Of a stretch of DNA of 64,000 nt, positions 1 to 8,198 are shown one piece after another. How positions within the stretch are numbered: position 1 is the stretch's first letter; each line of letters opens with the position of its first letter. Both the position numbers and the translations under genes were made by a program. Under the pieces are notes generated by a model. That model was not told where the DNA came from, did not search any database, and saw only the letters and a program-made list of their open reading frames with translations. The stretch is from Gaiellasilicea sp963802765. Lineage in GTDB: Bacteria; Actinomycetota; Thermoleophilia; Gaiellales; Gaiellaceae. The DNA lies in the NCBI GenBank assembly GCA_963802765.1, contig CAWDJZ010000006.1, positions 186,001-250,000 on the forward strand, in the 5' to 3' direction.

Positions 1-467
1 GCGTCACCGGCGAGCTGAAGAAGGTCTTCCGACCCGAGCTCCTGAACCGGATCGACGAGATCATCGTCTTCCACAAGCTCGAGAAGGAGGAGATCTTCAC
101 GATCGTCGACCTGCAGCTGAAGCGGCTGCGGGAGCAGATGGCGACGCACGAGGTCGCGATCGAGCTGACCGAGAGCGCCAAGGATGTGCTCGTCGAGCAG
201 GGCTTCGACCCGGCGATGGGCGCGCGGCCGCTGCGCCGAGCAATCCAGCGCTTCATCGAGGATCCGCTGGCCGACTTCGTCCTCGGGCGCGAGCTCACTC
301 CGGGCGCGACGATCGTCGTCGACCGCCGCGCGGGCGAGCTCACCGGTGAAGAGGGCGAGTCGCTCGTCGACATCCGCATCGTGGAGGGCGAGCCGGCACC
401 GGAGAAGGTGACGGTGCCTCCGGAAGCCGAGCCGGCGGAGCCGGACGAGGCTCCGGCCGAGGAGTAA
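1..467 (+). CDS. clpC: ATP-dependent Clp protease ATPase subunit ClpC, C-terminal part (5' truncated by window)
   Basis: The reading frame is open from base 3, so the gene begins before the window. The visible ~154 residues match the end of a class I Clp/HSP100 unfoldase: the second AAA module around FRPELLNRIDEIIVF (arginine-finger and sensor region), then the C-terminal D2-small domain with GFDPAMGARPLRRAIQ, the sensor-2 GAR motif. In the family this ATPase feeds substrates to ClpP. A long acidic Glu/Pro/Ala tail (EPAEPDEAPAEE) ends the protein. A strong hairpin follows the stop. ClpC next to radA is a classic neighbourhood in both Bacillus and actinobacteria. ClpB is less likely given the context; the tail alone cannot separate them completely. 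Confidence 0.9.
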   Translation, partial: VTGELKKVFRPELLNRIDEIIVFHKLEKEEIFTIVDLQLKRLREQMATHEVAIELTESAKDVLVEQGFDPAMGARPLRRAIQRFIEDPLADFVLGRELTPGATIVVDRRAGELTGEEGESLVDIRIVEGEPAPEKVTVPPEAEPAEPDEAPAEE

Positions 468-471
468 GCCC

Positions 472-497
472 GAGAGGCCGCCGCGAGGCGGCCTCTC
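472..497 (+). terminator. Rho-independent-type terminator after clpC
   Basis: A perfect 11-bp stem (GAGAGGCCGCC paired with GGCGGCCTCTC) with a 4-nt loop starts 5 nt after the clpC stop and is followed by tcgttcgtt. The U-tract is weak, as is usual in high-GC genomes. Confidence 0.75.
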
Positions 498-585
498 TCG
501 TTCGTTGCCACTTGCGTCTCGCGGCCGCGTGTGGTGTGCTCCGCCGCGGCCCGAGGGGCCGCACGCACACGACGAAGGGGGAGAG

Positions 586-2730
586 ATGTCCGGTCCACGC
601 ACACGCCTGGTGCGCCTCGTAGCAGCGGCCGCCGCCGTCCTCGCCGCTGGTCTGCTGCCCATGGGCGCGGCAGGCGCGGGAAGCGCGGCGCCCGCGATCG
701 AGGCGCTGTCGACGCTGCCGCAGTACGTCTCGGGCGGCGACGTCCTCGTCGAGATCCGCCTGCACGACGACGCCGCGAGCCTGAAGCAGCTCCGGATCGA
801 ACGGAACGGCGACGACGTGTCAGCGAGCTTCCGGACGATGCCCGACGGCACGCTGCGCGGGCTCGTCGACGGGCTCGCCCTCGGCGAGAACGAGATCGTC
901 GCGCGCGCGAACGGCCAGGGGAAGGGCACGCCGCCGGGCCGCTCTGCGACGCTTCGCGTGGTCAACCACCCGCTCGGCGGGCCGATGTTCTCCGGCCCGC
1001 AGCAGGAGCCCTTCTTCTGCGAGACGGTGCAGAACGGGCTCGGCCCTGCGCTCGATGCGGACTGCTTCGCGCCGACGCAGGTGCGCTACGTGTACAGGAC
1101 GACCGCCGGCGCGTTCGCCCCGCTCGCCGACCCGGCCGTGAAGCCGGCCGATCTCGCCCAGACGACGACGCTCGACGGCCGCACCGTCGACTACATCGTC
1201 CGGATCGAGAAGGGCGTGATCGACCGGGCCGTCTACGAGATCGCCGCCCTCCACGACCCGGCCGCTCCGCCGAGCCCGTTCACGGAGGAGCCCGGCTGGA
1301 ACGGGAAGCTCGTCTACACGTTCGGCGGCGGCTGCAACGTCGGTTACCACCAGGGCCAGGGCAACGGCAACGGGGGTGTGGTGCCGGACCTCTTCCTCGC
1401 GCGCGGCTATGCGGTCGCGTCGTCGTCCCTGAACGTCTACGACAACAACTGCAGCGAGGTGATCTCGGCCGAGGTCGCGCTGATGGTGAAGGAGCACTTC
1501 GCCGAGACGTACGGGAAGCCGAGGTACACGATCGGCTGGGGCGGCTCGGGCGGCGCGATCCAGCAGCACCTGATCGGGAACAATTACCCCGGGATCCTTG
1601 ACGGGATCGTGCCGGGCGTCTCGTTCCAGGACTCGATCACGCTCGGGACCGTCCCCGACTGCCGCCTGCTCTCGCTGTACTTCGCCAGCCCGGCCGGCGT
1701 CGCCGCGGGCTGGACGGCGGCGCAGCGCACGGCCGCCTCGGGGTTCGGCTCCTTCACCTCGTGCAATCTCTGGCACCTCGCGTTCGCCGGCCGCACGAAC
1801 GCGCTCGAGGACTGCCCAGGCGCGGTGCCCGTGTCGGCGCGTTACAACCCGGTCACGAACCCCACCGGGATCAAGTGCACGAGCTTCGAGCAGATCGCGA
1901 CGCAGCTCGGGCGCAACCCGGCGAACGGCTTCGCGTGGCGGCCGCTGGACAACATCGGCCTCCAGTACGGGCTCACCGCGCTCCAGACGGGCGCGATCAC
2001 GCCGGAGCAGTTCGTCTCGCTGAACGAGAACGTGGGCGGGTTCGACGTGATCGGCAACGTCGTTCCCCAGCGGGTGGCGGCCGACCCGATCGGGATCGTG
2101 CGCGGCTACGAGACCGGCCGTGTCAACACGGGCGGGCTCGGGCTGGCCTCGACGCCGATCATCGACTTGCGCCAGTACACGGACTTCGCACCGCCGTTCG
2201 GCGGCGACATTCACACGCGCGTGCACTCGTTCGTGATGCGCCAGCGGCTCCTAGACGCCAACGGCACGTACGCGAACCAGGTGATGCTCGTCGCGAACGC
2301 GGCCGGCGTGGGCGCCGCGCAGGTCGAGGCGCTGACGCAGATGGAGGCGTGGCTGGCCGGGATCCATGCCGACGACGGGCCGGGTAGCGCCGCGGAGCGG
2401 GTGATCCGGAACCGTCCCGTCGCGTTGACGGACGCCTGCTGGAACGGAGCGACGAAGATCGCCGAGCCCTTCGGCATCCTCGGCGGCGGCACGTGCGCCG
2501 GGCTCTACCCGACCTTCGCGGAGACGCGGATGGTCGCCGGCTCGCCGCTCGCGAGCGACGTCTTCAAGTGCCAGCTGAAGCCGTTGAACTTCGCCGACTA
2601 CGGCGTCACGTTCACCGCGGCCCAGCAGGCACGGCTCGCCGCGACGTTCCCCGACGGCGTCTGCGACTGGAGCAAGCCGGGCGTCGACGAGCGGCCGCCG
2701 CTCGGCGTCTGGCTCGATTACGGGAGCTGA
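586..2730 (+). CDS. Secreted DUF6351-like protein, alpha/beta-hydrolase (tannase/esterase-like) candidate
   Basis: A 714-residue protein. The ATG at 586 is chosen because GAAGGGGGAGAG precedes it and a signal peptide follows immediately (Arg-rich start, then an Ala/Val/Leu core ending near GAAGAGSAAPA). The body has motifs I associate with the DUF6351 family of large secreted actinobacterial proteins: GGGCNVGYHQG, then a nucleophile-elbow-like GWGGSGGAIQQ near residue 320, and paired cysteines near the C terminus (DACWNGATK, GGGTCAG, CDWSKPG). This suggests an extracellular hydrolase acting on esters or polyol derivatives, but the substrate is unknown. It stands alone, between the clpC terminator and its own hairpin, and interrupts the usual clpC-radA adjacency. 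The family name is from memory and should be checked. Confidence 0.7.
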   Translation: MSGPRTRLVRLVAAAAAVLAAGLLPMGAAGAGSAAPAIEALSTLPQYVSGGDVLVEIRLHDDAASLKQLRIERNGDDVSASFRTMPDGTLRGLVDGLALGENEIVARANGQGKGTPPGRSATLRVVNHPLGGPMFSGPQQEPFFCETVQNGLGPALDADCFAPTQVRYVYRTTAGAFAPLADPAVKPADLAQTTTLDGRTVDYIVRIEKGVIDRAVYEIAALHDPAAPPSPFTEEPGWNGKLVYTFGGGCNVGYHQGQGNGNGGVVPDLFLARGYAVASSSLNVYDNNCSEVISAEVALMVKEHFAETYGKPRYTIGWGGSGGAIQQHLIGNNYPGILDGIVPGVSFQDSITLGTVPDCRLLSLYFASPAGVAAGWTAAQRTAASGFGSFTSCNLWHLAFAGRTNALEDCPGAVPVSARYNPVTNPTGIKCTSFEQIATQLGRNPANGFAWRPLDNIGLQYGLTALQTGAITPEQFVSLNENVGGFDVIGNVVPQRVAADPIGIVRGYETGRVNTGGLGLASTPIIDLRQYTDFAPPFGGDIHTRVHSFVMRQRLLDANGTYANQVMLVANAAGVGAAQVEALTQMEAWLAGIHADDGPGSAAERVIRNRPVALTDACWNGATKIAEPFGILGGGTCAGLYPTFAETRMVAGSPLASDVFKCQLKPLNFADYGVTFTAAQQARLAATFPDGVCDWSKPGVDERPPLGVWLDYGS

Positions 2731-2741
2731 TCGTCCCCTAT

Positions 2742-2773
2742 GGCGGGGCCGGCCAGACCGGGCCGGCCCCGCC
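2742..2773 (+). terminator. Hairpin terminator downstream of the DUF6351 gene
   Basis: A perfect 13-bp inverted repeat (GGCGGGGCCGGCC / GGCCGGCCCCGCC, 6-nt loop) starts 11 nt after the stop. There is no U-tract. It may serve both converging genes, since the NHL gene ends at 2829 on the other strand. Confidence 0.7.
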
Positions 2774-2828
2774 ATCACGCAATCGGCACGGTCCCGGTGC
2801 GGGCGCGGCCTGCGGCGCGGCCTCGCAA

Positions 2829-3644
2829 TCACCCCGCGAGCTTCGTGCGCGCTCCCGTGCGTGCGTCGACGCGGTAGACCGCGCCGGGCTCGACCGTGGT
2901 CACGACGAGCGCACCGCCGGGGAGCAGGGCGACGTCGCTCACGCGGAGGTCGTCGAGGAGCGTCCTCGGCCGGCCGCCGGGTGCGAGCCGCCTGAGGCTC
3001 CCGCCGGACAGGGTGGCGCCGGCGAGGAAGAGCGTGCCGTCGCGGCCGACGGCGATCTTGTTCGTGTCGACGCCGTCCACGAGGGGCGCGACCCGGCCCG
3101 TTCGCGGATCGACGCGGCGGACGCGGCGCGAGTCCTCGGCCACGAGCAGCGAGCCGTCGCGGGCGACGGCGACGCCGTGCGGCCGGTCGAGGCCGCCGGG
3201 GACGGGGATGCGGGTGACGGCGCCGCGGCTCGAGATCCGGGCCAGCACGCCGTCCATTGTCACCGCGTACAGGGCGGAGCGGGTCGCCGCGACGGCCGTC
3301 ACCTGCGGCAGCCGCGCCAGCGTGGTGACACGGCCACGCTCGTCCACGCGACGAACGAGGCCGACGTGGAAGTCGGCGACGTACAGCGTCGCGCCGACCG
3401 CGGAGAGGGCCGTGGGCTCGTCGAGCCCGCGGGCATGCACGAGGAGACGGCGTCTCGCGACGTCGAGGCGCAGGATCCGCCGCGTGCCCGCATCGGCGAC
3501 GAAGACGCGCCCGCGGGCGTCGACCGCGACGGCGAACGGCAGCTCGACCGACGACACCGGGCCCGGTGCGGCCGAGGTCGCGTTCGCGGCCGCGAGGAGT
3601 GCCAGTGATGCCGCGCAGGCGGCGGCGAGTCGACGGACCGACAT
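2829..3644 (-). CDS. Secreted NHL/SMP-30-like beta-propeller protein
   Basis: A 271-residue protein. The start at 3644 is chosen because it gives a classical signal peptide (MSVRRLAAACAASLALLAAA, then ATSAAPG). Longer upstream starts would run into the radA promoter. After the signal peptide come five to six repeats of about 40 residues of the pattern PFAVAVDARGRVFVADAGTRRI, DRPHGVAVARDGSLLVAED, NKIAVGRDGTLFLAG, typical of NHL or gluconolactonase-like propellers. Such proteins bind or turn over small lactones or act as scaffolds. No catalytic residues can be assigned with confidence here. It is transcribed divergently from radA, with 97 bp between starts. An extracytoplasmic location is inferred from the signal peptide. 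Confidence 0.65.
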   Translation of the reverse strand: MSVRRLAAACAASLALLAAANATSAAPGPVSSVELPFAVAVDARGRVFVADAGTRRILRLDVARRRLLVHARGLDEPTALSAVGATLYVADFHVGLVRRVDERGRVTTLARLPQVTAVAATRSALYAVTMDGVLARISSRGAVTRIPVPGGLDRPHGVAVARDGSLLVAEDSRRVRRVDPRTGRVAPLVDGVDTNKIAVGRDGTLFLAGATLSGGSLRRLAPGGRPRTLLDDLRVSDVALLPGGALVVTTVEPGAVYRVDARTGARTKLAG

Positions 3645-3727
3645 GTCGGGAATACACCCCGGACGCCCGACGGGTTCCCGTTGCAGAATCGGCACGGACT
3701 GGTGAGTTTCTCGTCCGCCGGCGCGGC

Positions 3728-3733
3728 TAGCCT
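3728..3733 (+). promoter_or_regulatory. -10-like hexamer TAGCCT for leaderless radA
   Basis: TAGCCT ends 8 nt before the radA ATG at 3742 and no Shine-Dalgarno sequence is present. This fits the TANNNT pattern seen before many genes in this window, with transcription predicted to start at or next to the A of ATG. Confidence 0.5.
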
Positions 3734-3741
3734 CGACGGAG

Positions 3742-5097
3742 ATGGCGAAGGCGGCGGTCAACTACGCGTGCACCGAGTGCGGCTACTCAGCCGGTCGGTG
3801 GTTCGGGAAGTGCCCGGGCTGCGACGCGTTCGGCTCGCTCGTCGAGGAGACTCCGGCTTCGGCCGCGAAGCCCGCCGCGAAGCCGCTCCTCCGACTCGTC
3901 GACGTCAACGCCGAAGAGGCGAAGCGGATCTCGACCGGCGTGGCCGAGCTCGACCGCGTCCTCGGCGGCGGCCTCGTCCCGGCGAGCCTCGTGCTCGTCG
4001 GCGGCGAGCCCGGGGTCGGCAAGTCGACGCTGCTCCTGAGCGCGCTCGGTGCCGTCTCCGCCGGCGGGCGACGTGCGCTCCTCGTCACCGGAGAGGAGTC
4101 GACCGCCCAGGTGAAGCTGCGGGCGGCGCGGCTCGGCGGCACGGAGAAAGTCGAGATCCTCGCCGAGACGGAGCTCGACGCCGTCTGCGCCACGCTCGAG
4201 CGCGAGCGACCGGACGTCTGCGTGATCGACTCGATCCAGACGCTGTACGCGGCCGATCTCGGCTCCGCTCCCGGCTCGGTCGGCCAGGTTCGCGAGGCCG
4301 CCGGCCGGCTGCTCCGCGTCGCGAAGGAGCACAACGTCGCCACGATCCTCGTCGGCCACGTCACCAAGGACGGCGCCGTCGCCGGGCCTCGCGTGCTCGA
4401 GCATCTCGTCGACTGCGTGCTCCAGTTCGAGGGGGATCGCTACCACGCCCATCGCGTCCTCCGGGCGACGAAGAACCGCTTCGGCTCGACGAACGAGCTC
4501 GGCGTCTTCGAGATGACGGGTCAGGGTCTCGTCGGCGTGCCCGATCCGTCGGAGCTCTTCGGGAAGACGCTCCCAGGCGAGATCGGCGCCGCCGTCGCCT
4601 GCGCACTCGAGGGCACGCGGCCGATCCTGCTCGAGATCCAGGCGCTCGTCGCGCCCACCGACCTCGCGATGCCGCGCCGCGTCGGGACGGGCGTCGACCC
4701 CAAGCGGCTCGCGATGATCGTCGCCGTCCTCTCCCGGCACGCCGGCGTGCCGCTCGGCTCGGCCGACGTGTTCGTCAACGTCGCGGGCGGCCTGCGGATC
4801 GACGAGCCGGGCGCCGACCTCGCGATCGCGCTCGCGATCGCCTCGGCGGCCCGCAACGCGCCGGTCCGCGAGGGCATCGCGGCGTTCGGCGAGATCGGCC
4901 TCACCGGCCGCCTCCGGCCCGCGTCCCAGTCGGAGCGGCGGCTCGAGGAGTGCGCCAAGCTGGGTGTCGTCGCCGCGGTCGCTCCGGCGGGAACCCCCAG
5001 CCGCTCGAAGCTCCGAGTCTCCGGATCGGGCACCCTACGCGAGGCACTGAACGCCGGCCTCGAGGCCCGCGAGGAAAAGCCCCGCAAATCCCCATAA
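3742..5097 (+). CDS. radA: DNA repair protein RadA (Sms)
   Basis: 451 residues, the usual RadA length. Domain order: an N-terminal C4 zinc finger (CTECGYSAGRWFGKCPGC, residues ~10-27); a RecA-like ATPase with Walker A GGEPGVGKST near residue 90 and Walker B-like DVCVIDSIQTL; the RadA-specific KNRFG motif (ATKNRFGSTNELG, ~residue 245); and a C-terminal Lon-protease-like domain (VNVAGGLRIDEPGADLAIALA) without a catalytic dyad. In the family, RadA drives branch migration during recombinational repair. It is followed directly by carD. In Mycobacterium and Bacillus this block also holds disA, which is absent here. Its own TAGCCT promoter suggests a leaderless mRNA. Confidence 0.97.
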   Translation: MAKAAVNYACTECGYSAGRWFGKCPGCDAFGSLVEETPASAAKPAAKPLLRLVDVNAEEAKRISTGVAELDRVLGGGLVPASLVLVGGEPGVGKSTLLLSALGAVSAGGRRALLVTGEESTAQVKLRAARLGGTEKVEILAETELDAVCATLERERPDVCVIDSIQTLYAADLGSAPGSVGQVREAAGRLLRVAKEHNVATILVGHVTKDGAVAGPRVLEHLVDCVLQFEGDRYHAHRVLRATKNRFGSTNELGVFEMTGQGLVGVPDPSELFGKTLPGEIGAAVACALEGTRPILLEIQALVAPTDLAMPRRVGTGVDPKRLAMIVAVLSRHAGVPLGSADVFVNVAGGLRIDEPGADLAIALAIASAARNAPVREGIAAFGEIGLTGRLRPASQSERRLEECAKLGVVAAVAPAGTPSRSKLRVSGSGTLREALNAGLEAREEKPRKSP

Positions 5098-5132
5098 TCG
5101 CCCCAAAAATGGCTGTTTCCAGGGGTTTCCGC

Positions 5133-5138
5133 TATACT
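5133..5138 (+). promoter_or_regulatory. -10 element TATACT in front of carD
   Basis: TATACT (5 of 6 to the sigma-70 consensus) lies 35 nt after the radA stop, in an unusually A/T-rich stretch (5100-5140). It ends 8 nt before an in-frame ATG at 5147, the same spacing as the leaderless promoters here, and 77 nt before the SD-preceded TTG at 5216. It could drive either start. Confidence 0.6.
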
Positions 5139-5215
5139 GACACGGCATGCCGGTGAGCTTCGAGCCCGCCGGCTTCTTCGCTGAACAGACTCATTTTCAC
5201 CAAGGGGAGGCTGGG

Positions 5216-5746
5216 TTGTTCGAAGTTGGCGACAAGGTGGTGTACCCGCACCACGGGGCAGGAACGGTCGTGAAGAGGGAGAAGCGCGAGGTCCTGGGGC
5301 AGACCCGCGAGTACCTCACGATCCAGATCCTGCACAACGACATGACGGTGAACGTGCCCGTCGAAAACGCGGAGCAGGTCGGGCTTCGCACCGTGATCGA
5401 CGAGGATCTCGTCAACACCGTCGTGAAGGCTCTCACGGGCGGTTCGACGGAGATGCCGAAGAACTGGAACCGCCGGTTCAAGCACAACCGCGACAAGATG
5501 AAGACGGGCGACATCTTCGAGCTGGCCGAGGTCGTGAAGAACCTCTCTCTGCGCGACCACGAGAAGGGGCTCTCGACGGGCGAGAAGCAGATGTTCGTGA
5601 AGGCGAAGAAGATCCTCGCCTCCGAGCTGATGTACGCCAAGGCTGTCGACGAGGAAGAGGCCGCCGAGTGGCTCGAGGGCGTGCTCGCGGGCAACGGCGA
5701 GAAGCCGAAGAAGAAGGACAAGGCGAAGGCCGCGGCGACGGCGTAG
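5216..5746 (+). CDS. carD: CarD family transcriptional regulator (RNA polymerase-binding)
   Basis: CarD binds the RNA polymerase beta subunit and stabilises open complexes at sigma-70-type promoters, including rRNA promoters. The sequence shows the N-terminal RNAP-interaction (Tudor-like) domain starting FEVGDKVVYPHHGAGTVV, then an alpha-helical DNA-binding part with RRFKHNRDKMKTGDIFE and a conserved Trp in EEAAEWLEG. It ends in a Lys/Ala-rich tail (KPKKKDKAKAAATA). The start chosen is TTG 5216, with AAGGGGAGG 5 nt upstream, giving 176 residues close to the usual ~160. An in-frame ATG at 5147 just after TATACT would add 23 residues in a leaderless transcript. The next gene, ispD, starts 13 nt after the stop, as in mycobacteria (carD-ispD-ispF). 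Confidence 0.95.
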   Translation: MFEVGDKVVYPHHGAGTVVKREKREVLGQTREYLTIQILHNDMTVNVPVENAEQVGLRTVIDEDLVNTVVKALTGGSTEMPKNWNRRFKHNRDKMKTGDIFELAEVVKNLSLRDHEKGLSTGEKQMFVKAKKILASELMYAKAVDEEEAAEWLEGVLAGNGEKPKKKDKAKAAATA

Positions 5747-5759
5747 CGTCGCGCGGAAC

Positions 5760-6425
5760 ATGAGCGTCTGGGCCCTCCTCGTCGCCGCGGGGACAGGTGA
5801 GCGGCTGGCCGAGGAGCGGCCCAAGGCGTTCGTCGGGCTCGGGGAGCTCCCCCTGCTCGCGGAGCCGCTGCGCCGGCTGGACGAGTCCGGCTGGATCGAC
5901 GCGATCGTCGTGGCCGTCCCGCACGACTGGGAGGAGCCCGCGATCCTGCTCGCCGAGGAGCTCTCGGCGACGAAGGTGGTCGCGGCGGTCACCGGGGGGG
6001 CGACGCGGGCCGAGAGTGTCCGCCACGCCCTCGCGGAGGTGGCGGACGACGCGCTCGTCGTGCTCGTCCACGACGCGGCCAGGCCGCTCGTCAGCGACGA
6101 GGTGATCGAGCGCGTGCTGGCGCCGCTCTCGGAGGGATGGGACGGCGTCGTCCCCGCCTTGCCGGTCAGGGACACGATCAAGACGGTCGAGGGAGACACC
6201 GTCACCGGGACGCTCTCGCGCGAGCAACTGATCGCGGTGCAGACGCCACAGGCCTTTCTCGCCGACAAGCTGCGCGCGGCGTACGCCGGCGATCTCAACG
6301 ATGCCACCGACTGCTCCTCGCTCGTCGAGGCGCGCGGCGGGCGCGTCAAGTGGGTCGATGGTGATGCGCGCCTGCTCAAAGTGACAACCAAGGCCGACCT
6401 GGAGCTCGTCTCCTCGTGGCTCTGA
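5760..6425 (+). CDS. ispD: 2-C-methyl-D-erythritol 4-phosphate cytidylyltransferase
   Basis: Catalyses the MEP-pathway step MEP + CTP to CDP-ME for isoprenoid synthesis. 221 residues, normal for the family. The N-terminal nucleotide-binding loop LLVAAGTGERLAEERPKAF contains the conserved Gly-rich segment and the Arg/Lys pair. VLVHDAARPLV carries the metal/ribose-contact Asp, DTIKTV follows, and the C-terminal NDATDCSSLVE motif matches the conserved T-D-(D/E) element. It starts 13 nt after carD and its last 10 nt overlap the GTG of the HAD gene, so the cluster is likely co-transcribed. The usual ispD-ispF adjacency is interrupted by that HAD gene. Confidence 0.96.
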   Translation: MSVWALLVAAGTGERLAEERPKAFVGLGELPLLAEPLRRLDESGWIDAIVVAVPHDWEEPAILLAEELSATKVVAAVTGGATRAESVRHALAEVADDALVVLVHDAARPLVSDEVIERVLAPLSEGWDGVVPALPVRDTIKTVEGDTVTGTLSREQLIAVQTPQAFLADKLRAAYAGDLNDATDCSSLVEARGGRVKWVDGDARLLKVTTKADLELVSSWL

Positions 6426-7001
6426 AGGCGGTCGCTTTCGACGTGGGGGAGACGCTGGTCGACGAGACCGGCATGTGGGAGCGTGCCGCCGACGCGGCGG
6501 GCGTGCCGCGTTTCACGCTGATGGGCGTGCTCGGCGGGCTTGCGGCCCGCGGCGAGCACCACGCGCGCGTGTGGGAGATCCTCGGAGTCCCGCGACCCGC
6601 CTCGACCTGGGGCACGGACGACTTTTACCCCGACGCGCTGCCCTGCCTCGACTCGCTGCGGGCCGCAGGCGTGAAGGTCGGAGCGGTCGGCAACACGCCG
6701 CAGGAGACCGAGGATCTCCTGCGAGCGCACGTCGACTTCGTCGGCTCGTCGGAGCGTTGGGGGAGTCGAGAAGCCGGCCGCCGCGTTCTTCGAGCGGGTA
6801 GCCGGCGAAGCCGGGCACGAGCCCGCCGAGATCGCTTACGTCGGCGACCGCGTCGACAACGACGTCGTGCCGGCTCTCTCGGCCGGCATGGTCGCGGTGC
6901 ACGTGCGCCGCGGGCCGTGGGGTCACCTCCACGAACCGCCGGCCGCCGCGATCTCGATCCGCTCGCTCGGCGAGCTGCCCGAGGCGCTTGCGTTTGTCTG
7001 A
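6416..7001 (+). pseudogene. HAD-superfamily hydrolase, split by a one-base frameshift in a G-run
   Basis: The GTG at 6416 overlaps the ispD stop. The first part carries HAD motif I (AFDVGETLVDE, where the second Asp of the usual DxDxT/V is replaced by Gly-Glu) and motif II region (VGAVGNTPQE). At ~6759-6763 a run of five G shifts the frame. With four G, the reading continues as GVEKPAAAFFERV (motif III Lys), then AYVGDRVDNDVVPALSAGM (motif IV) and ends at the TGA at 6999-7001. Codon use on both sides is equally coding-like, so an assembly error or a very recent mutation is more likely than old decay. Function would be phosphatase-type; the substrate is unknown. It lies inside the ispD-ispF operon and overlaps the start of ispF. 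Confidence 0.8.
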
Positions 7002-7476
7002 GCTGCGGATCGGCCTCGGCATCGACGCGCACGCGCTCGAGGACGGCGTCCGGCTGGTGCTGGGCGGGGTCGAGATCGACCATCCGCGCGGGCTCGCGGG
7101 TCACTCCGACGGCGACGTGATCGCCCACGCGCTCACCGACGCCGTGCTCGGGGCCGCCGGCCTCGGCGACATCGGAACGCTCTATCCCTCCGGCGACGCG
7201 CGCTGGCAGGGCGCCGACTCGCTCGACCTGCTGCGCGGCGCCTACGCGCGCGTGCGCGACGCCGGCTACGAGCTCGTCAACGCCGACTGTGTCCTGATCG
7301 GCGAGGAGCCGCGGATCGCGCCCTACCGCGAGCGGATGCGCGAGCGGCTCGCGGGTGCGCTCGGCGTGGAGCCGGCGCGGCTCAACGTCCGCGCGACCAC
7401 GACCGACCGACTGGGCTTCACCGGTACGGGCGAGGGGCTCGCGGCCCAGGCCGTCGCGCTCCTCGAGCGGGCATGA
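6994..7476 (+). CDS. ispF: 2-C-methyl-D-erythritol 2,4-cyclodiphosphate synthase
   Basis: Cyclises CDP-ME 2-phosphate to MEcPP, releasing CMP, as a metal-dependent homotrimer. About 160 residues, the family norm. The metal-ligand motif at the N terminus is GIDAHAL (Asp-x-His), and the third ligand is in AGHSDGDVIAHALTDAVLGA. Also present: LGDIGTLYPSGD and the C-terminal nucleotide-contact region NVRATTTDRLGFTGTGEGLAAQA. TTG 6994 is preferred over TTG 6988 because GAGG lies at a better distance and the protein then starts SELRIGLGID, close to the family. It overlaps the HAD stop upstream and shares ATGA with the next gene. Confidence 0.95.
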   Translation: MSELRIGLGIDAHALEDGVRLVLGGVEIDHPRGLAGHSDGDVIAHALTDAVLGAAGLGDIGTLYPSGDARWQGADSLDLLRGAYARVRDAGYELVNADCVLIGEEPRIAPYRERMRERLAGALGVEPARLNVRATTTDRLGFTGTGEGLAAQAVALLERA

Positions 7477-8189
7477 GGCTCTACTCGCAGGCCGAGCGGC
7501 CCGAGCTGCTCGAGCGGCGCAAGGAGCTCGGCGCCACCTGGGACGAGTTCATGTACCACGACTCCGTCTCCGACGTCTACTGGACGCGCCAGTACGAGGA
7601 GTTCCCCGACCTCCAGCTCTACCTCGTGGACGACGACGACCGGCTGCTGGCCGAATCCAACGCAGTCCCGGTGCCGTTCGGCCCCGCCGACCTCCCCGAC
7701 GAGGGCTGGGACGCCGCGCTCGCGCAGGCGTTCGCCGGCCGCGCCGCGCAGGCGGTGTCGGCAATCGCGATCACGATCGGCGTCGAGCAGCGCGGACGCG
7801 GGCTCAGCAGGACGATGCTCGACGGCATGCGGCAGGCAGTCGCGGCGCGCGGGCTCGCGGATCTTGTCGCGCCCGTCCGCCCGAGCCTCAAGCACCGCTA
7901 CCCGCTGACGCCGATCGAGCGCTACGTCGAGTGGCGCCGCGAGGACGGCCGGCTGCTCGATCCCTGGTTGCGGACGCACGAGAGCGCGGGGGCGGAGGTG
8001 ATCCGGATCGCGCCTCGCTCGATGCGGATCCCGGGCAGCGTCGCCGACTGGGAGCGCTGGACGAACATGAGCTTTCCCGAGAGCGGCGCGTACGTGGTGC
8101 CGGGCGCGCTCGTCCCGGTCGAGATCGACCGCGAGCGTGACGAGGGCGTCTACGTCGAGCCCAACGTCTGGATGCACCACCGAATCTAG
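7473..8189 (+). CDS. GNAT-like acetyltransferase-fold protein, function unknown
   Basis: 238 residues, starting at the ATG that overlaps the ispF stop (ATGA), so translationally coupled. A GNAT-like signature is visible around residues 95-115: AIAITIGVEQRGRGLSRTML resembles the beta4-alpha3 pyrophosphate-binding loop (Q/R-x-x-G-x-G/A). The N-terminal part (EFMYHDSVSDVYWTRQYEEFP) and the Trp-rich C-terminal half (WERWTNMSFPESGAYVVPGAL, ending VEPNVWMHHRI) are not typical of small GNATs. No substrate can be named. The operon position after ispDF is probably incidental. A hydrophilic cytosolic protein with no signal peptide or membrane helix. Confidence 0.5.
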   Translation: MRLYSQAERPELLERRKELGATWDEFMYHDSVSDVYWTRQYEEFPDLQLYLVDDDDRLLAESNAVPVPFGPADLPDEGWDAALAQAFAGRAAQAVSAIAITIGVEQRGRGLSRTMLDGMRQAVAARGLADLVAPVRPSLKHRYPLTPIERYVEWRREDGRLLDPWLRTHESAGAEVIRIAPRSMRIPGSVADWERWTNMSFPESGAYVVPGALVPVEIDRERDEGVYVEPNVWMHHRI

Positions 8190-8198
8190 ATGGTTGAT

